From Coniferiporia sulphurascens (lineage: Eukaryota; Basidiomycota; Agaricomycetes; Hymenochaetales; Hymenochaetaceae), in contig NBBA01000009.1 of assembly GCA_002794785.1 (NCBI GenBank), forward strand, positions 806,001 through 870,000: DNA of 64,000 bases, written 5' to 3'. Positions 50,798 to 62,337 of the stretch are shown piece after piece. The notes beneath the pieces are model-generated. The model was given only the letters and a program-made list of their open reading frames with translations. It was not told the DNA's origin and did not search any database. Position 1 is the stretch's first letter, and each line of letters starts with the position of its first letter. The position numbers and the translations under genes were made by a program.

Positions 50798-51762
50798 CTA
50801 ATCAAAATGCATCCAATGTCCGGGTACCCTTAACCTGCACTTTTCGCAGTCAGCCCGTGGCCCCATTGAGAGCAAATGTCGCTTCCTATGCCCGCCACTT
50901 CTCAAGTTTGACGACGACAAAGGTGACGAGGGGTAGGCGTCCAAGGGTACGGACATAGGTGACGAAGGGGTATGGTCCAAGGTAGGCGAGGGAGTGGACG
51001 AATTGGGCGTCGTGAGCACAAAGGAAGTTACCAATTGGCCTTCAGAAGGAGTTGCAGGCTGCAGCATGATACGGGGTGGTACACTACGAAGCTGGGGCTG
51101 CAGATAGGGTTGGATTGAGTCTTGTGCTTCAGCAAACTGTCGCAAAGGCGGGGACGAGGGACGATGCAGCTGTTCTTGGTGGTGCTGCGGATGGCGCGGC
51201 GTCGAAATCCCCATTGCGGATACGTCAATGTCAGGGGTAGGAGGGAGGAGGGGCGAGGAGAAATTGCATTCTTGGCGGTCCAACTGGGGCGCGAGGTTTG
51301 GACGCGACGCTTCGTCGAGGCCATTCTGTAAGAACTTCTCACATCAAGACGCGCTGCCCTCAATGCTGCGTACGCACCATCTGCACGTCCTCTCGGGAGT
51401 CGCAGAGCGTGGTCCCGCCCCACACGACCGAGTTATGTTCGCTGTTCCCCAGCGCAGAGCATCGTAACGTCAGAGCCCCCGTTTGGTGTACACAGTCGTC
51501 CTCACGCAAGGCTCTGCGGGTTCCAAAGCCAGAAACTACGCCGGCGTTCCAGGAGAGCTGAGGCACGGGTTCATGATGAACTAGCACTGGCCTTTTCTGC
51601 GGCGGAAAATAACATGTCAAATGAGTCCAAGGACGTGCAAATTTGAGCGCGTTAAGTGCTCACCAACGCCCTTTCCCGCGGGCTCGGAGAACTAGGCGAG
51701 CGTGCACGCTTGTTCGAAGAAGAGCGCATGAGCAGTTGGGGAGAGAGTACGTCGATTTCCAT
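50798..51762 (-). CDS. Unassigned Pro/Ser-rich protein with C-terminal CxxC-HxxH motif
   Basis: Three exons join cleanly by frame: ATG at 51762 (MEIDVLSPQLLMRSSSNKRA), a donor GTGAGC near 51656, KRPVLVHHEPVPQLSWNAGV, a donor near 51371 after DVQM, then NGLDEASRPNLAPQLDRQ. Residues 50-100 hold a moderately ordered stretch (SLVVWGGTTL-like, in frame as NSVVWGGTTLCDSREDVQM). The third exon is long, Pro/Ser/Gln-rich and disordered. It ends in MGPRADCEKCRLRVPGHW and then MHFD. The C-x2-C-x6-H-x2-H spacing at the very C-terminus could bind one zinc. I recall similar C-termini on uncharacterised Agaricomycete proteins but cannot name a function. TAG is at 50798-50800. Confidence 0.65.
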
Positions 51763-52798
51763 CCTTATTTTCCTCGGCGGGTCGATTCAAACGGGAGATG
51801 CGAAAAGCGTCGATGAGGACGGGGAGCTGCGGTTAATGAATAACGCGAGCATTTATAAAATAGGCGAGCTTGATGGCGCGGCGCGGCGGCTATTTGCGAA
51901 TGGATGCGGCTTCAAGCGTCGTCCCTTCTTCGTGAGTCGGTCGCTTGGCGACGATTCAATTCCTTTGCGATCCCGCGTGTGGTACAGTATGTGGCCAAGT
52001 GTTGATTTAGAGCGTTTTTGGAAGTCTTATTCTAACAACTGAGGCGCGGAATTATGCAAAGAATGGCCTCCATTATGCATCAGTGCTGTGCACTCTTTGT
52101 CATGATGTCTAAACAAATAATAAGTGCCGGCAAAGATAGTAACTTCGGCAGCGGCTCATTTGCGGTGGTCGGATACTTGTGGCTCACCCTACACAGGGAT
52201 TTATCGTTACAAAGAAAATACCTGGCTTCCAAACAAATCCTTTTCTCCGCAGTTTCGGCTAGCAAAGGAACTTGGCGCGACAGAGACTCGTCCGTCCCCA
52301 ATTTTCGCTAGAGGTGCTTTTCCCCGTTCTCCCCCCGTACTGGTCCTTCACTATTTCCAGTAGCTTTCTCGTCGCTTCCTTGAATCTATAAAATGCGCGT
52401 CGATAATTTCACATCACGTTTACTAGTATTACAAGGAGGGTTATAAAGAACAGACGTAATTATTTTACCAAAGAAAAGCGTTGGTCAAACCGCATACTCA
52501 TGTCCACATAAACGAAGGCGCACAAACTGCAAATACGTATATCTTTGGCTACCCCTTTTTGGGTGAATTACATTGATGGTGTACAGACAGATTTATTTTG
52601 TCAAAATTCTACACAGTACATTCACATGGGTACCAAACCGTGCCTACTCCAAACTTACAAGATCGAGCGGGGAGACAAATATAACATCAAAGTCGCTGAT
52701 GCATACAACTGGACACAAGCAGCCTCGGCTTGCTGGAGAGACGCCTGTGGGCGAAATCCTTACCTTCAAATTAAACGCTATTTGCACAATCATCACGT
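51763..52798. terminator. Spacer between the unassigned gene start and trehalose phosphorylase stop
   Basis: About 1 kb upstream of the CxxC-HxxH gene and downstream of trehalose phosphorylase, both on the minus strand. Short frames here begin with TTG or GTG and have no family signal, so I call no gene. AT-rich near 52380-52560. Confidence 0.4.
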
Positions 52799-55657
52799 CT
52801 AGGCGTGAACGTCGAGTCCCTCACGCGGGAGTCTCGGCTCTCCAGGCAAATAAGGTTCACCCGTCTCAGCACGTAGCAAGTCGTTGAGCCAAGCGCCGTT
52901 GGGTTTCAACTTCGTCCCGCGAGTTAAAACGGCCGCAAGGTACAGCCAGGCGGCTGCATTACCGACCGTGCCGACTTCATCCGAGACGTGCGTGCGCGCA
53001 AACTCGCTCACTGTCGCGTACAGTTTCTTGTCCGTATACAGGTTGAAGAGGTGTCCTGCGACGGCATCGTTGTCGCCAACCTCACAAAGGTAGCCGGACT
53101 TGCCATGCTGGATCTGGAGGGGAATACCGCCGGTGCGGCAGGCAACAACGGGCTTGCCCGCATGGAGCGCCTCAGACACCTTGACCTCAAATCCTTCGCG
53201 ACTGGACAGCTGGAGTGCGATCTTTGCGTTTTGCATTAAGGCGTTGAGGACTGCGGAAAATCGATAAGCACACCCTTTTGAGGATGAATTGGATAACAGG
53301 GCACCCACGCTGGTCACTCGGGGGCAGTCTCATCGCAATGATGTCATGAGCATACTGCGCATAAGGTTCCGAGTTCACTTGCTGGATCACTTGATCGTAG
53401 ATGATGCTAGCGTCTGGATCATCGACAGCACCATGGCCGCATATGAGCAATTGCGGAGCCTCCTCGGAATCGACTTTGCCTTCTAGCAACTTGCGGAACC
53501 TATAGTACGAGTCGATGACGTTCGGAATACCCTTGGATGGATCAAAGCGCGCGACCTGTACGACATAATCCCGCGCCGGCCATTTCAGCTCGGTCATCCC
53601 CTCCTTCGCGCACAGGCTGCGGAACTCGCCCATATAGAATTGAGAGTCCCAAGGAGCGAGATCTTTATTTAGGCCGTCGAGGCTTCACCGGTAAGATGTC
53701 AGGAGGGAAGTCATGCGATGTAAATAGAAAACTCACAAGTCCGTGGCGGCACCCAAAAGAGCAACTTTCTCCATCGGCACATCTTTTGGCACGAACTTGC
53801 TCACTGGATGGGATATAAACAGATCGGCCAGTTGAATGTTGTTCCAGAGATAGCTCCAGACTTCATCTTGAGGTGAGCCTTGTATGCTAGTTAAATCACT
53901 TCGGATTTCGATGTGTGATCGGTAGACGATGGGCAATCCAGGTCTGCTCTTTTTGATCATCGGAATGAGGCCAGGCATCTGGGGATCATCTGTTTTGAAT
54001 TCGTGATCAGCCGAGTCAGCACATACTCGTGGAAGTTCGAGTACTAGCCGATGAATGCGATGTCGACACCGCCCTGAGCGAGAGGACCTCCATCAGCAGT
54101 CCAGCGCAGACCATTCTTGTAAATCCATTGATCGAAGTTATCCTTGGCCTCCTGCGTGAGACGTAGATCAGGCGTGGCGACACCTTGCAGAATGTTGTGG
54201 TTGTTCTTCGTCGTCCTAAAGACGCTCGGGGACGGGTTCGGGACATACCTGCAGGGTTGATTAGAATTTAGAGTTTAGGATAAGGACTAAAACACATGCC
54301 AAGCGGCGTCAACATCCAAAAGGTTCAGGAACCGGATCAGCGCATGCCTCATCTGATAATTACCCGGATCAGCATGGCTCGGGATGACATCACTTCGACA
54401 ATACTCACGAGTGCGACTCCACCTACAGGCGGGTGTAAGATACAGTACAAGACAGCATAGATATACGTGGACAATTAAATAATTGTTTAGCTTACCGCCC
54501 TGGGGGGTAGAGGAAAAGAATCCAATCTTGATCTTCTTCTCCCTCAGTTCATCGGCGAGTTTGTTGACTGCATTCCAAGTACCGCTGCCGACGCTCTTCT
54601 CGTACTCTTCCAAGTCGTCGATAAGATGGATTTTCCCTCCAGCATCTACCGTCACCTGATTACGTGGACCAATCGTCAGACGGGGGTTGTTGTTTGGGCC
54701 GTAGTACATTAGACACTTTCGGGCTGCCGAGTCGGCTTGCTCATCGAGCGTGCGGACAATGGGGAGCTTGCCCGACACGCCCGCTTGAAGTCCAGCGGAG
54801 CCCGGCGCACCGGAGGGCATGGTCAGCATTGTGGGTGTCTCCGCGCCCGATTGTAACTGAGAGTTGATCATGCTGTTCGTCGCAGAGATGCGGTGCTTGA
54901 CATGCGGCCGCGTCAGGCTCTCGGTGTGGTAGGGTTTAATGTTGAATACCTGCATATACTCAGCACGGTGTACAGGCTGATGCAGATCAGAAGTATACGC
55001 ACGACCGGAACTATATCCATTTCCAGCCATAGACGCGTGCACAGATTGGGAGCCTAGAACTAATCCCTTAGATTGACCCGATAGAGACACCTGCGGGGTG
55101 GTTGTCTGCACTTACCTCCTTGAGAAGAGAAAGCGTCACACCAGCACCCAAGAACTTGCAAAGATGCTCTGTGGAGAACTTGCGCAGCGCATCGATTGCA
55201 TGTTCTTCAATGGATAGAAATTGCGGAGGGAGTTTGGCGTTAGTATTGAAGGAAGGCTCGGGACTCGGGAGCGCGTACCTTCTATCTGCTCTGCATCTAT
55301 GCTTTTCTTCCCATTGGGGAAAGGGACTATCGTAGATGCGAAGTCGGTGTTGTAAACGGAATCGTGAATGGATATCGAGACTTCAAATCCATTTTCGTTT
55401 GGGGCCGTAGAGCCCGCGATACCAGCCCACATTGGCTGTATGCCAGACGAGCCACGAGTACATTGGACAATGGACAAGACACCAGGAGAACAGGGAGGTC
55501 AGGAGAGCATAGGCCAAGGGAAATACAATCTTGCACTGACCGTCAGACTCGTGAAGCCAATTATGGAAGGCTTTGTCGCGGCGGAGACGCTGGAGAGCCT
55601 GCGGCGCTGCGTTTCCGACGCGACGGACTCGAAGTTGGCGTTCTTGCGTTGAGACAT
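52799..55657 (-). CDS. Retaining trehalose phosphorylase (GT4)
   Basis: Cytosolic enzyme that reversibly splits trehalose with phosphate into glucose and alpha-glucose-1-phosphate, known from mushrooms as trehalose phosphorylase/synthase. The ATG at 55657 gives MSQRKNANFESVASETQRRR. The first intron (about 55434-55540) joins this to MWAGIAGSTAPNENGFEVSI. Later blocks are EKKIKIGFFSSTPQGGGVAL and MRHALIRFLNLLDVDAAW (acceptor-side loop). Next come IDDPQMPGLIPMIKKSRPGL, VYRSHIEIRSDL, SHPVSKFVPKDVPMEKVA and YVVQVARFDPSKGIPNVIDS. The GT4 retaining motif follows as LQLSSREGFEVKVSEALHAG with the E-x7-E pattern, then VVACRTGGIPLQIQHGKSGY. A C-terminal tail ends GLDVHA, with TAG at 52799. About 730 residues, normal for the family. 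About eight introns. Confidence 0.94.
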
Positions 55658-55867
55658 GGTTGGAATACTATCAATACTGGGTACTAGTCAACGCCTGGAC
55701 GATGATGGTACAGACGAGAGTAGTGAGAGGGGAGCATAGATTGAGTATGATGAGCATTTAAATGAACGTGCGAGGAGGTGGAGATGCGTCTCCGCAAATG
55801 ACCACATGTTCGCACGGGGGGTGTTGATTCTGGGCCGAGCTCGCGCGCGGCCGTCTTCGACACCTTC
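55658..55867. promoter_or_regulatory. Compact divergent promoter between trehalose phosphorylase and the Brf1-like gene
   Basis: The start codons are 210 bp apart and face away from each other. Both promoters must fit here. Confidence 0.55.
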
Positions 55868-57769
55868 ATGAGGTCCGAAAAGTGCGGCGAATGCGGTGAT
55901 GAGTTTGTATGGGATAGCGACGCCGGGTCAGCTGTTTGCATGGGCTGCGGTACCCTCCAGGATCCGTCACAGGTCGTCCTCGACGTGCACATCGACCCCG
56001 CGGACAACGACAGAGACCGCTATGGGCTCCCCTTTCATTCCCGCTCGACTCTCAAGGCTTTCCGAAACTCCAGCGGCTGGGACCTGGCCGGACAGGGGAA
56101 GCAGGCATCTGCGGAACGCAACAAGGTGCGTGGAACACCGTGCGCCCGTTACCCGTGGCCCTCTTCCTGAACTTCCCGTCAGATTGCCATGCGTCAATAC
56201 ACCGTGGCATTAGCTTCCAGGATCGGCCATTCGGCTTTGTCTACTCGCACTCTCTACCTCTTCGAGCTCGCCATGGACAAGGGCCACTTCCGCTACGGAA
56301 GGAGGGCTCGACTCGTCGCGGGTGCTTCCCTCGCCATTGCTTTGCGTGAGGGGCAAAAGGGCGAAACTATTAGGGACATTGCGGTATGTATCTGCGGTCA
56401 CTTAGGCTTTGGCATATCTATTGATATCCTCTTCAAGTATCTCCTTGATGAGACCCCTGTTTCCCTGGCTCGTGTCTTCACATCGGTGATTGCCCTTCTC
56501 GACATGAAATTAACATCAGTTGACCCCAGCTGGCATACACCAGTCCTACAAAGACGGTTGGTGGAACTGTTAGCCGAGCAACCCCCTTCCCTGCCCAAGG
56601 ATCTTCTCCAAGTTCTCAAGACCATCCACTTTCCCTCCGCTCTCCGTATCGCCTCGTCGCTCTCTGAACTCGTCTCCCGCGCGGGTTTTCTGGTAAATGC
56701 GACAACACCACCCACCGCGTGCGCTATCTATATTCTTGCCCTGGAGGGTGAGATCCTCACCTCTCTGCCGCGCTGCGGTGAGCTGGCAAAAGCTCTAGGA
56801 AGGCGATTCGGAGTTAGTAAGGATGTCGTCATGCGGCGATACAAAGCTATCTACGAGGAGGTAGAAAGTTGGGCTGCTAGCGTTCCATGGCTCGTGGAAT
56901 CAAGAAGCTCGGATAGCAGAAAAGGGTCAACGAGAGTCGCGAAGAGAGTCGCTGTTGCGAGGTGTCTGAAAGATGTGGTGCAGTTCCGGGAGAAAGCTTG
57001 GAGATCAAAGCTTGAAGCCTCGGAGCCGCTGAGTGCGCCCGATGATGATGTTGATTCTGTAAGTTCATCTGAGATCAACTCAAGTACCGAAGTTGACCTC
57101 CAGAGAAACGACGAAGCTCGGCCTCGGAAGCGTCGTAAGACGCGCCGCATCGATGACGTCTCTCGCTTCCTTTTGGCTCCGTCGCAAGCAGGATCCTCAC
57201 ATAAATCCCAGACCCACCTGGATAACATCTCTTTCCTAGATGTCGCTTCTCATCTACTCACATCCGACTCGCTTTCCCTCGATAAACCTCCAACCCGCTT
57301 ACAGCTTCTCGCAGCAGAGAAACCTGTCGAAGACATTACGGACGAGGAACTCTTCGGTGAGGGCGAATTCGAGAGTATTCTCCGGAGCGAGGAGGAGCAG
57401 AGCGTCCTGTTACAGACTTGTGATTGGGCACAAGGAAGCGACGACAACAGGACGGATAATGAGGAGGCGTGCAATGTGTACCTGGGCGCCCGTGAGCATG
57501 GCCGCACTTCCCGGGTGAACGTCGAGGTTCTGAATCGTTTTTTGAACGATCCGGAGGCAAACATCTGGATTGAGGCCATGTGCGAAGACGAGGATGGAGC
57601 CGACGGTTCGGCGCCCGTATCGAACGTTTTTACAGGGCAGATTGCGACGGACGATGATCTAGCCCAACTCGGCGGCGACAAAGACTTGTATACAATCAGT
57701 GACGATTGTCATTCGGACAGCGGCGAAGTCATAGGCCCTTGGAGGCCATTATCACCCACTAGCGGATAG
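55868..57769 (+). CDS. TFIIB-family transcription factor, Brf1-like (TFIIIB)
   Basis: Likely the TFIIB-related subunit of TFIIIB that recruits RNA polymerase III. The ATG at 55868 gives an N-terminal zinc ribbon (MRSEKCGECGDEFVWD, then SAVCMGCGTLQDPSQVV) with four Cys spaced C-x2-C and C-x2-C. After a 57-nt intron (about 56127-56183) come two cyclin-like folds: IAMRQYTVALASRIG, RRARLVAGASLAIALREG, DETPVSLARVFTSVIALLDM and, in repeat 2, VNATTPPTACAIYILALEGE. The long remainder is one exon. It has a basic stretch (RPRKRRKTRRIDDVSRFLL) and an acidic block, EDITDEELFGEGEFESILRS, followed by EEEQ. That block resembles the Brf1 homology II region. The protein is about 615 residues. A TFIIB-like factor other than Brf1 is possible. 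Confidence 0.68.
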
Positions 57770-60507
57770 CTACTTCGGGCACGATTACCTGTCCACTGAC
57801 TGTCCACTTCCCTTTCATTTTTTTTTGTGGAATCATTAATCCCCTCCTATATACCTTCCCCAGTACCGGTCTATACAGGCCAGGAGTCCATCGACCGATG
57901 TTGCGTCGTTGCTACCGTCTTTTAGGCTCCCGCCGTGCCCAGCTGGTAACCCGGCTCTCGCCGAATCATAGTACATATGCATACGCCTTCATATAATTCA
58001 CCATACATGCATTACGGACATTATGTCCGAGCCCCCTCGGCTTGTAGTTATTCCTATTTTCAAATGATCTTTTTAATTCCAATCGCGCTGTCTTGCCTCC
58101 CAGACTTGTATTTCTTAATTGGACGTGACATTTTGTATGAGGTTCACATTAATCCTCAAGTTGGTGCAAGTGATCTTTTAATGGCCAGACGTGCTCTCTG
58201 CCCTTCGGATTACTTCACTGGTGCGTGGGGCGTTGCGTGATTTAAAAAAGCGCACACTTAAAAGTTTGCCCGCATTAATATTCCCTTAAGGAAAGCGCTA
58301 AAAGTATGCGGATCGGTCTTCGAGCGGATTGCCGAGGCATATGAGCCTAATGAACAGTCATCGTGCGCCTGGCTTGTGCATTTTAGCAATTTGCCACGTA
58401 AGTACATCCTGGGGTCATTGCGAATTGCGTCTTCCCCCCTGATTAAACGGCGATCATCTTTGATTTTCTCAAGGTTACCCGTGAATTTGCACGTACGAGC
58501 CCACCCGTGACCCCTCTGTGCAGGGTCGACCTTATTTGTGCCTCCAACTCAACCGAGGTTTATTTTCTGCCTCGCTTTTTCCTGCACGTGTATCATCTGT
58601 TTACCTGGCTTGAATGGTAGTACCAGACCGGGTTCTACCGGGTCTTCGTCTCCCTCCGCCGCCTTCGCAGGGACTCAAGGTACTGCACAGTGTGGCTACC
58701 CACTTACCGTTCTGCGCGATACGGGGGGCCGTCCATGCGAACGCTGCGCGTCCCGTACGGCGAAAAGTCGGGCATGCCCTGGTGAAACAGCATCTGCTAT
58801 CAACGGCGCTCGTGCTTTTTTTCGACGCGATGGCTGGAAGGGGTGCAGTCGTTCTCAGACAGCCGTCGTAGACCTGATGGGATTTCGACGCCGAGGGGAC
58901 ACGAGGCGGACTCGAAGCTATATTTGTTGACTACGGTTGACATCACCTGATTGACGACCGGATTAAGTGTAGTATTTTTGCGAGGAAGTGAACTTACCAA
59001 TACAACAGACGCATGCATATGGTGACTCATGAGCACTCCACCGTCCTCCGGGTTTGTATGGGCACAGAGTTTCGGCTTTCTTGACCCATTCACATCACGA
59101 TCAGCTGTTGTAGCGGCTGAATCTGTGTTCTCTTCGCTTGGCGTGTCTTTGAAAAGCCTAGCGCTGCACTGCTAGCTGTGTCTGTATTCGCCGTTTCCTC
59201 GTCGCCGATACAGAAACGGAATGGACGGCCGCGTGGAGGCTACTTTGGGCCCCTTTGCCACTTGTGTATTCTCCATTCGATAGACTCGGTCGTCGGGTTT
59301 AACGGGTTCCCTCTGCAATCACTCACAATCTTCTTCGGACCTTACACGAAGAGACATTTATTCAAAGATACTCGCCGACAAGCCAAGCTATCGGGAAGTT
59401 CCAGGCTACGGCCTGTGTGCCCATAGGCTATTAGTTATAAGGCGACGTATGGATGTATCCGTTCCTCCGTCTCTCCGCGTCTGGGTGATACGATTTAGCA
59501 GAAGGTTTGAGAGGGGCCGTCGCATGACTTGCTCTGCTTCTGCAACTCCTAGTGCCCCTCGTGCCCCACAATTTGCGGGGGGGAACCTAAACCATCAATG
59601 ACCAATATCGTAAGGGAGATTGCTCCTCGGTTCTGCTGTCTTCTCTGCCACTCGGGCGCACTTTTTACGCGCGCTGATGCTATAATATTACTGTATGACC
59701 TGTCATAACCTACATTGCGGTCGGAGCCTCGTTAACTGCCATTGTCGTTTTCCTGTTGTATCTATACGGGTCGAGGGAACATCTCGTGTTCTGGCGGAGA
59801 AGTGCGGACAACGAGGACGAGGTTGTATTTGATTCTTTGTCTAAAGTATAGAACTTTTTGGGTTGCTCTTACGCGAGCCCCTATGTGTCGTATAGGACCG
59901 GAGTGTGACTCATGAATAGGTTATATTTGGCTGCAGATCCTGGCCAAAGACCCCGTTGTTAATCCAGCACGCGGCTGCAGGCCTGTTCACAGGGCCAAAG
60001 GAGCGCTGTATCATCTGACTGCTTGCGTGTCCTCGACGGGATTGCCCACGGAGGGCTGGCAACAAGATATCCCGTCCGGGCAGGAAGCCCGCTATTAAGC
60101 AGTGCGTGCAGACGACGAATTTTTGGGGGTTGTCAAGATCCGAAGTAATTTTCGTGCTGCCTGGCAGAAGCAAGGCTTGCTGGTGTTGGCAAACAAGAGC
60201 AGTCCGCCCCCCGAATCTTTTTGCCGGGGTGCCGTGACGAATACGGTATCCAGAAGAGGCATTAAGTGACGTAAGTCATAGCGTCGTCACGGTGCGTCCC
60301 GTTCCGTTCAGGGTCCCAAGTTAGACGCTAGAGAGATTATCACGGGTGCGGCAACTGACGGCAATTCTTCGGCATTCAGTTCTTTTTTGCACTGGCAGCT
60401 TAGTCCTGACGGCCCTTTTCCTTGCACAGTACAAAAAGACTCCCCGGATCCTCCGCTTTCTTTTCCTTCAGCCCACTCCCACTTTACCACTTTTCGTCCT
60501 GAACACC
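57770..60507. other. 2.7-kb stretch with no supported gene
   Basis: The longest gap in the window. Frames exist on both strands, but none begins with a convincing ATG and matches a family. A 147-nt open frame at 59705-59851 encodes one clear membrane span and an acidic tail but has no usable start or acceptor. An inverted repeat around a CRE-like sequence lies at 60229-60295. No terminal repeats of a transposon were seen. It may hide a small intron-rich gene or a non-coding RNA. Confidence 0.35.
60229..60295. promoter_or_regulatory. Inverted repeat flanking a CRE/AP-1-like palindrome
   Basis: GTGCCGTGACGA at 60229-60240 and TCGTCACGGTGC at 60284-60295 are inverted copies with one mismatch. 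They flank TGACGTAAGTCA at 60267-60278, itself close to a bZIP-type palindrome. The set lies about 215-280 bp upstream of the ATG at 60508. Function is inferred from position and motif only. Confidence 0.35.
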
Positions 60508-60873
60508 ATGTCGCAAACAGTTCCCTCCTCCTTTGACCCGTTCGCGATGCACCACTTCACCAACATCAACAACATCCCGCCTCAGGCACCAGCCCCTTAC
60601 GCATATCCCCGTCCAGTACCCACCATGCACAGCCATGGCCATCAGTACGCTTCACACGCGCCCCCTGCACCCTCGGCGCCGTCGTCGCTGCCCACCGCGC
60701 AGACTCCCGTTTATGCGCCACAGCCGGTCCGCGCATCCCCTCACGCTGCAAGCCCTCAGGCATCCCGCCAGCCCGTCTTCGAGCCATTCCGCCTCGAACG
60801 AGCTTCTCCCGACTTGCAGGACGTTCTCGCGAAAAAAAGCAGCTCGGGAAAGCGATCCAAGACGAGCAAATGA
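60508..60873 (+). CDS. Small Pro/Ala-rich protein
   Basis: An uninterrupted 121-codon frame from the ATG at 60508 to TGA at 60871-60873. The first 20 residues read MSQTVPSSFDPFAMHHFTNI. A Pro/Ala/His-rich middle follows (PPQAPAPYAYPRPVPTMHSH). The C-terminus FEPFRLERASPDLQDVLAKK is charged, less biased and looks conserved, followed by Ser/Lys-rich GKRSKTSK. It has no signal peptide and no membrane span. The in-frame sequence extends upstream of the ATG to 60346, but that part is pyrimidine-rich leader. I cannot name a function; the C-terminal 30 residues would be the part to compare across mushrooms. Confidence 0.6.
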   Translation: MSQTVPSSFDPFAMHHFTNINNIPPQAPAPYAYPRPVPTMHSHGHQYASHAPPAPSAPSSLPTAQTPVYAPQPVRASPHAASPQASRQPVFEPFRLERASPDLQDVLAKKSSSGKRSKTSK

Positions 60874-61306
60874 TAGCCCCTGAGTGCATGCGTCCACTCC
60901 GTCAAACGCATGCTATCCGTCACGACCCACGATGAACAACAAAGTATACCATAGGTGTGTACGGATCTTACACATGTTCCGGTGTATTGTGCCCCAGGCT
61001 TATGGCATTCTGCTTCGCGCTCACAGGATTTACATACCTCTTTTCTCTCCCATGCCTGCACTACCGTCCGAACTATCGCACAACTTGCACGCCGCATCCC
61101 TTTTACGTCCAGGCCTGTGTACGCCGCAGCCGGCTTCTCGCTTCTCTTCCCTTGTCCCGGATTTTTTTTCACGGTTCGCTTGGGACTCTGTTCTGTTCTG
61201 GTAAACCTATGTACTCCCTCCCCATTTCTGAACGACCGAAGTCGGCGGAGATTGAATATTTGTACTCTATTATCACATCTGCCTGTATTGCGGTGCTGCT
61301 CTCTGA
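60874..61306. promoter_or_regulatory. Spacer upstream of NTAQ1
   Basis: About 430 bp between the Pro-rich gene stop and the NTAQ1 start on the same strand. It is pyrimidine-rich and contains terminator and promoter functions by position only. Confidence 0.4.
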
Positions 61307-62337
61307 ATGTCTATCCTTGGACAAAATTCGGGCTCGAGGCCACCGCCGCTCCCATCAGACTGTGTGTACACCGCAAGTTGGTGCGAAGAGAACGTGTATT
61401 TGCTGGCGAGGTCGTTCCTAACGAATCAGAAATTATGCGAACTGTGGCGGATCTATGCCGTCTTCATATCGAACCACTCAAAATCGGTACGGGTAGCCAC
61501 ACGCGCTGGGAAAGCCGATCATTCGGAGATCCGTTGCTGAATCACCGCGATTAGGTGGCTTTTTGGAACCAGAAGCTGCGTGAAGACGTCGTTCTCTGGG
61601 ATTATCATGTTGTTTTGGCGCTAGCACAGAGGCCACGGCTCGGCGGGTTGGAAGCGGCCCGCTCGGGTATCCAATATGAGATGGGTGCAGACGCTAGACA
61701 AACATTAGATCCGAGGGACGGGTCGGGAGAGCGGCAGCGAAATGTCTGGGTGTACGACCTAGATAGCCGGCTGGACATGCCATGTCGCTGGGAAGGCGAG
61801 TTGTCTCTTGTTCCTCCAAGGATGCGGTTGCTGAAGGGACCATGACCGGCCAACAGACTACGTTTCTTTGACGTTCCCTTACACAACACCGGCTGCGGCG
61901 GAAGCTGGTTGGACGGTTTCCGATGCATGTCGCAGGCAAGTCTATCTCGGCCCGGTCTAAAAGCCCTAAAAATTAATGTTATAAAAAAAATGCTCCCGGA
62001 AAATAGCATGTTCCGTATCGTGGCAGGGGAGGAGTATTTAGAAGGCTTTGCGTCTGACAGAACGCATATGGTGAGCGGCCGAAAACTTCATGCATGCGCC
62101 TCCCTCTTTTTTCTGAGTACGTGTCATGTTCTGCCTCAGATTTCCCCGGAACCTGGGCCGCCTCGGTATTTGTCACCCCCGCCGCCCTACGAGTGCATCC
62201 AGGGAGCAAGGGCGAAGTCGAGTGGTATTTCTAACAACTTGATGAGCAGCTTCGTGGACATGGCGGGGATCCAAGGGTGCGGACAGGTCTACAGCCTGGA
62301 AGAGGCAATTGCTTGGGGCACTGTAATATCTTTTTAG
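61307..62337 (+). CDS. NTAQ1: Protein N-terminal glutamine amidohydrolase (NTAQ1)
   Basis: Deamidates N-terminal Gln of proteins to Glu, creating a tertiary N-degron for the Arg/N-end-rule pathway. The ATG at 61307 reads MSILGQNSGSRPPPLPSDCV, then YTASWCEENVYLLARSFL. The catalytic Cys lies in DCVYTASWCEEN. A GT-AG intron at 61487-61554 follows. Exon 2 has LREDVVLWDYHVVLAL (catalytic His in WDYHVV) and NVWVYDLDSRLDMPCRWE (catalytic Asp in YDLD). Two introns with GC donors come next: 61796-61856 leads to DYVSLTFPYTTPAAAEAGWT, and 61936-62006 leads to MFRIVAGEEYLEGFASDRTH. The last exon gives LSPPPPYECI and CGQVYSLEEAIAWG, with TAG at 62335-62337. Length is about 220 residues, normal. Without the GC donors the frame breaks, so the splicing is well supported. 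Confidence 0.88.

Noticed and set aside
51763..52042. Frame crossing the start of the CxxC-HxxH gene and continuing to 52042
   Set aside because: It starts at a TTG, is partly antisense to the first exon of the neighbouring gene, and has no recognisable motif.
57250..57681. 143-codon minus-strand Ser-rich frame
   Set aside because: Antisense to the acidic C-terminal part of the Brf1-like gene; acidic codons read backwards give Ser/Pro-rich frames.
58538..58930. 130-codon frame with an apparent signal-like N-terminus in the 2.7-kb gap
   Set aside because: It begins with GTG, not ATG, is compositionally odd, and matches no family I know.
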